From an uncultured Clostridia bacterium (lineage in GTDB: Bacteria; Bacillota; Clostridia; Oscillospirales; CAG-272), in assembly GCA_944381085.1 (NCBI GenBank), contig CALWJX010000021.1:1-44356 (forward strand): DNA of 44,356 bases, given 5' to 3'. Below the pieces are notes generated by a model. That model made no database searches. It was not told the DNA's origin and saw only the letters and a list, made by a program, of their open reading frames with translations. The position numbers and the translations under genes are program-made. Below are positions 6,669-15,616 of this stretch, one piece after another; the stretch's first letter is position 1; each line of letters starts with the position of its first letter.

Positions 6669-9600
6669 TTAATCTTTCCCGCGCCGCCATATGTTTCCGA
6701 ATATTCCCGACAGCACGGCACAGCCGACCGCGGCAAACATCAGACAGGCTCCGCTTCCGGACGATTTGCAGCCCTCGCGGCAGCCGCTCTCCCCTGTGCC
6801 TGCCGTAGATTGGGACTCTCCGCTGCCCTCCTGTATATTCCCGGTATCTGTTTCAAATGAATCTATTTCCTGACCGTAATACAAATCGGTAAGTCTGGTG
6901 TCAGGCGTAAAATCAGTATCCTCTCCTTTTACCGTAAGCTTTTCGCCTGACGAATCGGGAGTTTCGGGCGCTTTTTCCTTAAACGAGATATCTATATTGT
7001 CGTAAATTATTGTCTGTTGTCTCGTGGTAATGGCGATCTGAGAGCCTTTGGAATTAAGTCTTGTATTTTCAAGCTCAAGCAGATTTTCGTCATCCGCTGA
7101 GAAAACGCTCACCTTTCCGTAATATTCGCTGTCCGTACCGTCCGATTCATAGGACACACCCGGATTTTCAAGTATAAGGTACGCGATAAAAGTATCATTT
7201 ATGTATATTTCAACTCTCTGTCCGTCGTCGGTAACCTTTAAATTGAAAAATTCATCTCCCAATGTCATTCCGTCAGGATAGTTTACGACAACGTCCTTTG
7301 AAGCCACCGTAATTCCGTCGGTCACATATCTTTTTATCTTTATAAGCAGCGAATCTTCTCCGGGATAAAGCCCTATGCCGCTTCCCGCGACCGAGGACGC
7401 CCCCTCTTTTCCGCCGTTTTCGGCATACCAGTCCCACTCATAATAATTGAGTACCTGATAAACCTCCTGTCCCGCCGCGTTTGAATGCGCGGGATTGTAC
7501 GGGGTAAATATACCGGGCATCTCTCCTCTTACATACACGGCGGAGTTTCCCGTATCCACAAGTTTCAGATCTACCGAGAAAGTGTAACTTCCCTGTATGT
7601 CGTACCACGTGCGCAAATCCGCGTACCCGGTATGGTTTACATAATTGTTTCCGTTTTCATTGACGATCCTCGCGATACTTGAAGAGGTTCCTTCTTTGAA
7701 TTCAAAAACTTCCACGGCGCTCGTGCTCTTTATGTTCGCGCCGGAGCTGACATCCTCAAAATCAAGACTAATATTTACGTCTCTGTAGCCGTTTTCATCG
7801 ACCTCATATCCCGCATCAGGCTCTCTTGAAGGTCTGTTTATGACCGGTTCCTGTATTTCGGGCGTCTGAGATTTGTCGAATTTGTCATCGCTGCAGCTGT
7901 CGGTTCTGTAAACAAACGAATATCTGTCGTTGGGAGCGGCGTCTCCGGTGTCCATGAATTCCATAAGATCTCCGTCGTCGGTGGAATTGTCCGCCCATTT
8001 AAAGAGCAGTTCATTGGCTGTACCGTCAAGTCCCAACATAGCCTTGGGAATCTTTACTACCATGTACTTACCTTCAAGATAATACTCGGCAACGCCCACA
8101 ATTTCGCCTTCCCATGTATTGTCCTTGAATTTTTCGACCGATACCACATACGAATCCCTGTCTCTGTTTATGGCGTAGTCATATCCTCCCCAGCCCGTGG
8201 AGATATCGCTGTCGGTATTTATATAGAGGTTCATCCAATTGGTACCGTTGTCTATCACTATGTCGTTGACACACTTCACCATGAAGTACATGTAATCGCT
8301 GTCCTGAGAAACTTTCGCGTAGTCAAAGTCATTTCTTCCCGAATTGTTGATATATCTGTAGGAATCGTCATAGCACACCGTATTTCTCAGCTCGGTATCT
8401 CCTATGTTGTCGCGGTATTCAAGCGAGATATTGTTCCATTCCTTTACGTCGTAAAGGTCTACGGTCTGCTGATTGTCAGCCTTCGGCGTTTCTTTGATAC
8501 CCTTGAACTGCCTGATATAATCCGCCATCTGGTAATAGTAATTGTCTCCGATGCCGTATCCGTCCACGTTTCTCATAGGCTCGCCGTCACGCGAAAACTC
8601 GCAGTTGAACTGGTCAACATACGAAAAAGTAGCGGTCGAGTTTGCGAAAGGCACTCTTGAATTCTCATAATAGCACCCGGCGATCCATTCATTCCATCCG
8701 GTTATAAGCAGATATGTCGGGTCAAGCGCTTTTGCGGCTTTGAACTGAGACTCAAAATTCAGTCCCTGTCCCGCTCTCTCTACGGATGAAAATTCATAGT
8801 CTCCTTTTCCGTTATTCGGTTGCTCGCCGTAAACAAAGCTTCTGCCCTTGCTGGTCGTGGGGTGATGTCCCATCGATATGGCAAGCGCCTCGGGGTTGCC
8901 CTGCAGGTCTCTTCCCCAGCCGCCGTTTACAAGTCCGTATGTTCCGGTCCTCTCATCATATGTATATTCCTGAAGCCAGCTCCAGTATCCGTCCTTGTCA
9001 GTCCATGCCCAGCATCCGCGAACCGTGAACTTCTCATTAATCTTAGCAGCCATTTCCTCGGATACTCCGCTGATGTTTCCGAAGACGAGCGGTTTGCCGT
9101 CAACGCAGAAGAAAAGCTCCTCATACTTTTCCCAGTTGTCGTCCGAGTAAACCGTGGTAAACAAAGTCTTCATATCGGACTCAAAGGTGGCGCTGTTGTC
9201 TCCGGTCATGAACATTATCTGAGGGGTCATACCGCCTTCCTGTCTGATTTTAAGCCAGGTATCAAACAGCGTCATATGACCGTTTATAAACACCTCGGCA
9301 TTTGACACATCGAGAAAGATAAAGTCCACGCCCGCCGCTTCGAGCATATAGGCATGTTTGCGATACACCCACGCGTCGGTGTTGCGGTAATATCCGAAGT
9401 ACGGTTCAGCCCAATACGCCTCGCCGCCTTTTTTCTTATCAAAATAATCTTTGAGCCCTCCGATTCCCTCGTTCAGGTAAAGCTTCGTATTGTCCTGTAC
9501 CGTCTGTCCGGCGCCGACCCAGCACAGAAAATAGAAAACACCGACATATTTGTCTTCCTTTACGTCCCCCGCGCTTTCGTTCATCGCCAAGGTACGCCCC

Positions 9601-10457
9601 AGGTCATCGGTCGCGACCCATGTGCTGTAGTCGATTTCTCTGAGCGAGCCGTCGGTATAGAGAGTGTTGTCAAGGTCGACATGAGTAAACTCAAAATTGT
9701 CAATATATCCGTCAAGTCCTTCTATATACAGCTGCACATAGCCCGAGGTGTAAAGCTTACATTCCTCGGTCGACGCGACACTGTTTCCCGACGCGTCAAA
9801 CACCTCAAGCTTGCCCTTCTTGTCATATGAGACTTTCGCGACGGTTCTGCCGTCACATTCAAGCACTATAGAATCCACGTTTTCACAGACCTTTACATTT
9901 TTCGCGCTTGAAAAATCGCAGTCAAAATTCACCGTTGCCTCAAGTCCGCACTCGGGCTCGCTTATTTTCACGCTTCCGCTTCCGTCAATAGCAAACCACA
10001 GCCCTCTCGCCTCGTTTGTAACTCCGGTTTCCGAGGTGCGCACGCCGACATTTACGGTTCCACCGTTCAGACAAAGGTCGAACGAAGCATAGCCTTTCTC
10101 AAGACCGTAGTCATCTCCCAGACCGACGGATGAACCGAACATAAGAGTTTTTCCGTCTTCCACTCTCAGAGTGCCGTCGTCAACTATCATATTTTCCTCA
10201 TTTTCGACATTCAGCACTTCGTGTATCGTATAGTAGCTCTTTCTGGTCATTGAAAAATCAAATTTATAAGTATATTTTATTCCGTTCTGCCATTCATACG
10301 AACCCTCATGACGGGTAATATTTACCCCTTTGTACCCCTCCGGCAGCTTATCCTGTATCGGTACGTTCTGTGCCGAGACGGGAATCGACGACAGCAAAAC
10401 GGTCATCACAGTGAAAAGCGCCAAAGCAAGACAAACAGCTCTCTTTGCAAGTTTCAT
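6669..10457 (-). CDS. Giant exported protein with a GH99/WbsX-like glycosidase region and C-terminal anchor
   Basis: 1262 residues with a signal peptide (cleavage near residue 29, after VSA). About 40-260: beta-rich, LamG-like. About 300-700: a TIM-barrel-like region with WAEPYFGYYR, AGVDFIFLDVSNAE and ITGWNEW, features I associate with GH71/GH99 and WbsX-like enzymes acting on mannan- or heteroglycan-type polymers. About 715-890: a CBM9/DOMON-like beta domain. About 915-1160: another LamG-like domain. The tail (1225-1262) reads Gly-Cys-Lys-Ser-Ser, a hydrophobic stretch, then RRGKD, which suggests membrane or cell-wall anchoring. GGAGG lies 8 bases before the ATG. Monocistronic, own promoter and terminator. 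Family assignment is from motif memory; catalytic residues are not assigned and the substrate is unknown. Confidence 0.65.
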   Translation of the reverse strand: MKLAKRAVCLALALFTVMTVLLSSIPVSAQNVPIQDKLPEGYKGVNITRHEGSYEWQNGIKYTYKFDFSMTRKSYYTIHEVLNVENEENMIVDDGTLRVEDGKTLMFGSSVGLGDDYGLEKGYASFDLCLNGGTVNVGVRTSETGVTNEARGLWFAIDGSGSVKISEPECGLEATVNFDCDFSSAKNVKVCENVDSIVLECDGRTVAKVSYDKKGKLEVFDASGNSVASTEECKLYTSGYVQLYIEGLDGYIDNFEFTHVDLDNTLYTDGSLREIDYSTWVATDDLGRTLAMNESAGDVKEDKYVGVFYFLCWVGAGQTVQDNTKLYLNEGIGGLKDYFDKKKGGEAYWAEPYFGYYRNTDAWVYRKHAYMLEAAGVDFIFLDVSNAEVFINGHMTLFDTWLKIRQEGGMTPQIMFMTGDNSATFESDMKTLFTTVYSDDNWEKYEELFFCVDGKPLVFGNISGVSEEMAAKINEKFTVRGCWAWTDKDGYWSWLQEYTYDERTGTYGLVNGGWGRDLQGNPEALAISMGHHPTTSKGRSFVYGEQPNNGKGDYEFSSVERAGQGLNFESQFKAAKALDPTYLLITGWNEWIAGCYYENSRVPFANSTATFSYVDQFNCEFSRDGEPMRNVDGYGIGDNYYYQMADYIRQFKGIKETPKADNQQTVDLYDVKEWNNISLEYRDNIGDTELRNTVCYDDSYRYINNSGRNDFDYAKVSQDSDYMYFMVKCVNDIVIDNGTNWMNLYINTDSDISTGWGGYDYAINRDRDSYVVSVEKFKDNTWEGEIVGVAEYYLEGKYMVVKIPKAMLGLDGTANELLFKWADNSTDDGDLMEFMDTGDAAPNDRYSFVYRTDSCSDDKFDKSQTPEIQEPVINRPSREPDAGYEVDENGYRDVNISLDFEDVSSGANIKSTSAVEVFEFKEGTSSSIARIVNENGNNYVNHTGYADLRTWYDIQGSYTFSVDLKLVDTGNSAVYVRGEMPGIFTPYNPAHSNAAGQEVYQVLNYYEWDWYAENGGKEGASSVAGSGIGLYPGEDSLLIKIKRYVTDGITVASKDVVVNYPDGMTLGDEFFNLKVTDDGQRVEIYINDTFIAYLILENPGVSYESDGTDSEYYGKVSVFSADDENLLELENTRLNSKGSQIAITTRQQTIIYDNIDISFKEKAPETPDSSGEKLTVKGEDTDFTPDTRLTDLYYGQEIDSFETDTGNIQEGSGESQSTAGTGESGCREGCKSSGSGACLMFAAVGCAVLSGIFGNIWRRGKD

Positions 10458-10523
10458 CAGACAAACCTCCGCAAATATTAATAATTCAAAAACAAAAAAT
10501 TTTATGTTTGTGAATACAAAATA

Positions 10524-10552
10524 ATTATATCAGAATTGCGGAGATTAAACAA
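10524..10552 (-). promoter_or_regulatory. Promoter of the giant GH99-like gene
   Basis: On the minus strand: TTGTTT (10552-10547), a 17-base spacer, TATAAT (10529-10524), about 65 bases before the ATG. Confidence 0.7.
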
Positions 10553-10646
10553 TAGTAATAATTGCCGATTTTAAATAGAAAAATTTGTGCATTATGCTAT
10601 TTTTACATGTATAACGGAGCTTTGACAGACATATACAAAAAAATCC

Positions 10647-10824
10647 TTTACAAATTTCGGATAATATGGTATAATTCTATGGAGTTAAGATGTATAAAAA
10701 CCAATCTGTTTCAAAAAAAGATTTTTGGACTATGCCGTTCCGGATTCCAAAAATACTCTCCGCCCGGTTCTGACTGTCTATATGTAAATTTCGTTGCAAA
10801 GGCAAATGAAAGGAACACAATCAA
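10647..10824 (+). promoter_or_regulatory. Promoter and leader of the CHAP hydrolase gene
   Basis: TTTACA (10647-10652), a 17-base spacer, TATAAT (10670-10675). The leader of about 145 bases holds a perfect 9-bp stem, ATTTTTGGA (10721-10729) with TCCAAAAAT (10746-10754), not followed by a T-run. Together with the divergent promoter on the left this explains the gap 10458-10824. Confidence 0.65.
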
Positions 10825-12375
10825 ATGATACGAAAAAAGTTAAATAAGATACTGTTCGCGCTGCTGCCGGTTTTGCTTGTATGTATCTGCGCGGCAAATA
10901 TTGTCTTCGCCGCAGAGCCTACATATGAAATGTCCGACCAATATAAAGCAAGCTATTATTATGACAACTTTATACAGACGCCCCTGAGCGGCGACCAGGC
11001 TACCGACGTTCTGGCAATCGCGTTGTCACAGCTCGGATATCACGAGGGGGACAGCGACGCCGACCTCGGAGGGTTGAGTACCACGGGAAACAAAGATTTC
11101 GTAGAGTACAACGTAATGTTCGGAAAACTTGAAAACAATCAAGGAAACGGAGAAAGCTACGGATATTACTGGTGCGCGTCCTTTGTCAACTGGTGTCTGC
11201 GGCAGGCGGGAGTGTCCAAAGAACAGTCCGCCGCGGCGGAGGTAAGTTGCGAAAGGTGGATAAATGCTTTTATAGACAAAGATATGTATGAACCGGCGCA
11301 CAGGGACTATATTCCAAAAAGCGGAGACCTGATATTCTTCAAAGACAAAAATAATAATACAAGACTGTCTACACACATCGGAATAGTGAGATATTCGGAC
11401 GGACAATATGTATATACAATAGAAGGCAACACCTCGGACTCAAGCTCGCTCGATTCAAACGGAGAGTATGTCTGCCTTAAGAAATACAGTCTTTCCGATT
11501 CGTTCATCGTCGGATTCGGACTTGTCAACTACGACACAAATGAGGACGTAATAAAGGTGGATTACACCGGGGAGTCAATGTCGCCCGGAATGTACATATC
11601 GGACAGAATTCTGTACGTATACGATAAATCCGAAAACGGATCGCAGATAGGAAAGGTTGATGTGCATCACGTATTTACGGTGACACAGATAAAAGACGAA
11701 TGGTTCAGGATAAAATGCGTATCCGACAACGGAGAGATCGAAGGCTGGGTACAGTCCTCTCCCCGTATGCACCAGATGACCGCAAGCGGAGAGGTTTATG
11801 AAATCACGTACAACGCCAATTCCGAATACGTGCTCAATCTCCCGAACACCCAATTGAAAACCGAGGGCACCGACATTTCAATTTCGACAAAAATACCCCA
11901 GAAAACCGACTCCAGATTTTTAGGCTGGTCGCTCTCTCCCACAGACAACAATATAGCGTACAGACCCGGAGACACATATTCCGCGGACGAGAACGCCACC
12001 CTTTACGCGGTGTGGGACAACTCAAAATATACCGTCATATTCAAGTATGAAGACGGAAGTATCATACAGGAATTTTCGGGATTTTACGGGGACAGCCTTA
12101 CGGCTCCGCAAGTCGAATCCGAAAGAAACGGAATGGTTTTTGTCGGATGGAGTGAACAGATACCCGATACCGTTACCGGAAACGCAGAATATATCGCCGT
12201 TTACCGACCCGCAAACGAAACCGGTTTACAGACTGACGGCATATCCCAAGACCCCTCGCAGACCGAAACCCCGGGCGATTCAAAAGGCTGTAAATCAAGT
12301 CTGTCCGTGCTCTTCCCTGTTATGATCACTGTCATTTTCGCCGCTCCTCATTACATTGTAAAGAAAAGAAAATAA
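10825..12375 (+). CDS. Exported CHAP-domain peptidoglycan hydrolase with SH3 and InlB-type repeats
   Basis: 516 residues; signal peptide ends near residue 29. The CHAP amidase/peptidase domain (about 58-235) has Cys117 in YYWCASFVNWC, His184 in THIGIV and Glu200/Asn202 in IEGN, so the catalytic set is complete. It should cleave peptidoglycan stem or cross-bridge peptides. An SH3-like wall-binding domain follows (about 245-315). Two Listeria-Bacteroides (Flg_new) repeats (about 325-460) include FLGWSLS and FVGWSE. The end (484-516) is Gly-Cys-Lys-Ser-Ser, a hydrophobic stretch and KKRK, the same layout as the end of the giant protein on its left. AAAGGA lies about 10 bases before the start. 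It may be transcribed together with the O-acylation genes downstream, since no clear terminator intervenes. Confidence 0.85.
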   Translation: MIRKKLNKILFALLPVLLVCICAANIVFAAEPTYEMSDQYKASYYYDNFIQTPLSGDQATDVLAIALSQLGYHEGDSDADLGGLSTTGNKDFVEYNVMFGKLENNQGNGESYGYYWCASFVNWCLRQAGVSKEQSAAAEVSCERWINAFIDKDMYEPAHRDYIPKSGDLIFFKDKNNNTRLSTHIGIVRYSDGQYVYTIEGNTSDSSSLDSNGEYVCLKKYSLSDSFIVGFGLVNYDTNEDVIKVDYTGESMSPGMYISDRILYVYDKSENGSQIGKVDVHHVFTVTQIKDEWFRIKCVSDNGEIEGWVQSSPRMHQMTASGEVYEITYNANSEYVLNLPNTQLKTEGTDISISTKIPQKTDSRFLGWSLSPTDNNIAYRPGDTYSADENATLYAVWDNSKYTVIFKYEDGSIIQEFSGFYGDSLTAPQVESERNGMVFVGWSEQIPDTVTGNAEYIAVYRPANETGLQTDGISQDPSQTETPGDSKGCKSSLSVLFPVMITVIFAAPHYIVKKRK

Positions 12376-12490
12376 ATTTATGTTTACCGGTTTTTTCCGG
12401 ATAAAAGCGCCTGATATTAGCTTTAACCGAACCCACAAAGTAGTCCTCGCGAAACCCTATACTACACTGTCTGAACGGAGACAATAAATT

Positions 12491-13933
12491 ATGGTTTTTT
12501 CAAGTCTGTTGTTTTTATTTGCGTTTTTAACCCTGTGTTACATCGGCTATGCATTTTGTCCGGGAATAAAATCAAAAAATATTCTGCTTCTCGCGTTTTC
12601 CCTGATATTCTACGCATGGGGAGGTCCCGCGCTCGTAATTCTGCTGTGTCTGATGACCTTTATATGCTACCTTGGGGCTCTGCTTATAGAAAAGCATTCC
12701 GAAAAAAGAAAGCTTTTCCTTGTATTGACTCTGGTCGTCTCCCTCGGAATTCTCGCGTTTTTCAAGTACACGGGATTTTTCCTTACAAACCTTAAGTTTC
12801 TGTTCGGATTTCCCGAAACAATACCGTCAATCACCCTGCCCATAGGCATATCATTCTACACTTTTCAGCTTATCTCATATGTAATTGACGTATACAGAAA
12901 AGAAGTGCGGGCGCAGAAAAAGTACTGGCTGCTTTTGCTTTACGCCTCGCTGTTCCATCAATGCATCGCCGGTCCGATAGTGCGTTACGCCGACGTTAAT
13001 CTGGAGCTTGAAAACCGCAGCGTCAACAAAGACGAGGTAAGCCGTGGAATCACACGGTTTGCCTGCGGACTCGCCAAAAAGGCGGTGCTCGCTAACGGAT
13101 GCGCCGCTATAATAAAACAAATCCTGCCGGACAACAACGGCGACCTGATTAAAACCTCGGCGTCGGCATTGATACTGTCCGCAATACTTTACATGCTTCA
13201 GATATATCTCGATTTTTCGGCGTATTCCGATATGGCTATAGGAATGGGACTGATGATAGGCTTTCACTACCGTGAAAATTTCAACTATCCCTACATAGCG
13301 TCTTCGGTTACGGATTTCTGGCGGCGTTGGCACATTTCACTGTCCACTTTTTTCAGAGACTATGTCTACATTCCCTTGGGCGGCAACCGTGTAAGCGTTC
13401 CGAGACATATATTCAATCTCTTCGTGGTCTGGTCGCTCACCGGACTGTGGCACGGGGCAAGCTGGAATTTCGTGCTCTGGGGACTTTACTACTTTGTGTT
13501 CCTCGTTATGGAAAAATATGTTTTCCGGGTTTCAAACCGTCAGATACACGGCGTCGCGCGAATACTCCGCACTGTCTATACACTCGTAATAGTATGTTTC
13601 GGGTGGATAATTTTCTATTACACCGATATAACCATGCTCGGCACCGCGCTTAAAGGTATTTTTACGCTGAACGGAAACGCTTTTTCCGATGAAAGCGTCC
13701 GCATTGTATTAATAAACAATATTTTGCTTATCGCGGTATCAATACTTGCATGTACGCCGATTATTCCCGCCATTGGCAGATATTTTGAGCGCAAACGCGT
13801 CGCCTCTCAAAACAAACCCGCTTTGGCGTTGTATGATTTTTCAACCGCCATAGTCCCGGTCTGTCTTGTGGCAATCTCAGCCCTCGCTCTTGTGGGCGAC
13901 AGTTACAATCCTTTTCTGTACTTCAGATTTTAA
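12491..13933 (+). CDS. MBOAT-family membrane O-acyltransferase (AlgI/DltB-like)
   Basis: 480 residues and about 11 hydrophobic segments. The MBOAT signature is complete: DFWRRWHISLS with His281, RDYVYIPLGG (289-298) and the active-site His321 in GLWHGASW. Such proteins move acyl, usually acetyl, groups across the membrane for transfer to surface polymers. The DHHW protein encoded 104 bp downstream is the expected extracytoplasmic partner, as AlgI works with AlgJ/AlgX. GGAG lies about 11 bases before the ATG. The acceptor may be a secondary wall polymer or peptidoglycan; that is inferred. Confidence 0.9.
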   Translation: MVFSSLLFLFAFLTLCYIGYAFCPGIKSKNILLLAFSLIFYAWGGPALVILLCLMTFICYLGALLIEKHSEKRKLFLVLTLVVSLGILAFFKYTGFFLTNLKFLFGFPETIPSITLPIGISFYTFQLISYVIDVYRKEVRAQKKYWLLLLYASLFHQCIAGPIVRYADVNLELENRSVNKDEVSRGITRFACGLAKKAVLANGCAAIIKQILPDNNGDLIKTSASALILSAILYMLQIYLDFSAYSDMAIGMGLMIGFHYRENFNYPYIASSVTDFWRRWHISLSTFFRDYVYIPLGGNRVSVPRHIFNLFVVWSLTGLWHGASWNFVLWGLYYFVFLVMEKYVFRVSNRQIHGVARILRTVYTLVIVCFGWIIFYYTDITMLGTALKGIFTLNGNAFSDESVRIVLINNILLIAVSILACTPIIPAIGRYFERKRVASQNKPALALYDFSTAIVPVCLVAISALALVGDSYNPFLYFRF

Positions 13934-14037
13934 ATTTCAGACTATATAAAAAAACGGTCTTGATAAAATTAAATACATTTTTCGTCGCTGCCCATAAGTA
14001 AACCTCTGCATATTCAATAAGAAAGGCGGACAAATCA

Positions 14038-15375
14038 ATGAAATCTTTTTTTACCTGGTTAAAAATAATATTGTTTTCGCTCTTTATGGTCTGTTGCTGT
14101 GTAATAGGATTTATCGGCGCGCTCAGACCCGAATATTCGGACAGAGAGCAAAGAAATCTTACTGAATTTCCCTCTTTCACAATTGACGGCTTTCTCTCCG
14201 GAGATTACACATCGAAAATAAGCCTGTGGTATTCCGACACTTTTCCGTTCCGCGAAGACCTTATACTCGCGAATTCTTACATTCAGCAAATACACGGCTT
14301 GAAAACCGAACTGTTTTCGGGCAATAACAACACAGGCGAGGAAATTCCCACCGACGATGAGTTTATCTGGGTAACCGAACCGATAACCGAAGACAATTCC
14401 GGAGAGGAGCAAAATACCGAACAACCCACAGAACCGCCTACTTTGCCCGAATACACCGGACAGGTCATAGAGGGCTACTATGTCAAGGGCGACACCGCTT
14501 ATGAACTTTTTTACTTTAAAAAAGAATCCGCGCAAAGATACGCAAAAGCCATAGTAACCGCCGCGCAAAAGCTCGACGGTATCGCGCAGGTTTACAACAT
14601 GGTGGTGCCCATGCCTTATGCATACGGCATGGATAAAAACGACCAGAATAAATTCGGCGCCTCAAACTGCGAGTCAGCCATAAATTATATATACAAAGCG
14701 ATTTCATCTTTCAATACGCAAACAAATCTTCAGTTGCCCGTCAAAACAGTTAATATAAACAAAACTATGGAAGAACATTTTGACGAATACCTGTACTTCA
14801 GGACAGACCATCACTGGACGGCGACCGGAGCATATTATGCCAGCCGTGTCTTTCTTGACAGAGAAGGAAAAAGCTACCCCTCGCTTGACGAATATAATAT
14901 GTACACACTCGAAGGATTCAGAGGCTCGCTCTACCGCCATACCGCGGATGTTAATCTGTACAATAATCCGGACACAATATACGCATATGAACCGGTCGGG
15001 GTTAAAACCGTCGATATTACGGACCGGGACGGAGTGACAGGCACATATCCGATAATTAATCCCAATCCTCAAAGCAGCAACCTTTATATCTGTTTCATGG
15101 AGGGCGACTTCCCTTACTATGAAATCCACAATCCCAACATCACGGACGGTTCGTCAATTCTGCTTGTCAAAGAATCCTACGGAAACTGTTTCGCGCCGTT
15201 TCTCGCGGACTCGTACGAATACGTGTATGTGATAGATTACAGATTTTATAATAACAGCCTTACGGAAATCGTAAGTGAAAAAGATATACAGACCGTACTT
15301 TTCTTAAACTATCTTGTGCCTACCGCGACCGACTATAACCTCAGATGCCTCGAATATCTTATAAGAGTCAACTGA
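14038..15375 (+). CDS. DHHW-family (AlgX/AlgJ-like) exported O-acetylation protein
   Basis: 445 residues; one N-terminal membrane segment (about 8-28) places the rest outside the cell. A Glu/Thr/Pro-rich spacer (about 96-140) acts as a stalk. The DHHW motif is at 257-260 (RTDHHWTATGAYYA), and a late Ser in VKESYGN supplies the SGNH-type nucleophile. Known relatives transfer acetyl groups from the MBOAT protein to a glycan. AAAGGCGGA precedes the ATG. Its place after the MBOAT gene supports a two-component surface O-acetylation system. Confidence 0.85.
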   Translation: MKSFFTWLKIILFSLFMVCCCVIGFIGALRPEYSDREQRNLTEFPSFTIDGFLSGDYTSKISLWYSDTFPFREDLILANSYIQQIHGLKTELFSGNNNTGEEIPTDDEFIWVTEPITEDNSGEEQNTEQPTEPPTLPEYTGQVIEGYYVKGDTAYELFYFKKESAQRYAKAIVTAAQKLDGIAQVYNMVVPMPYAYGMDKNDQNKFGASNCESAINYIYKAISSFNTQTNLQLPVKTVNINKTMEEHFDEYLYFRTDHHWTATGAYYASRVFLDREGKSYPSLDEYNMYTLEGFRGSLYRHTADVNLYNNPDTIYAYEPVGVKTVDITDRDGVTGTYPIINPNPQSSNLYICFMEGDFPYYEIHNPNITDGSSILLVKESYGNCFAPFLADSYEYVYVIDYRFYNNSLTEIVSEKDIQTVLFLNYLVPTATDYNLRCLEYLIRVN

Positions 15376-15464
15376 ATCAACTGATTTATCATGTTGATAT
15401 CGCGGCGGAATTTTTGCGCCGTCCTGATAAAACAGGTAAATACTATAGTTAATTCTTGTTAAGA

Positions 15465-15505
15465 AAAATCCGTTCTTTACCGACAAACGGCATTGAACGG
15501 ATTTT
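15465..15505. terminator. Terminator hairpin after the O-acylation genes
   Basis: An 11-bp perfect stem, AAAATCCGTTC (15465-15475) with GAACGGATTTT (15495-15505). The T-run is short and inside the stem. Confidence 0.6.
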
Positions 15506-15616
15506 CATTGCGGAAAATAATAAAAATCCGGAAAACATAACGCCCGATTGAATAAATATTTATGTTCATTGATACGAAAAAGCATAAATCCGGGTTGCAC
15601 AAAAAGGAGGAAGCGA

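Noticed and set aside
10562..10828. 88-codon plus-strand frame before the CHAP gene
   Set aside because: It spans the promoter and leader hairpin and has no Shine-Dalgarno.
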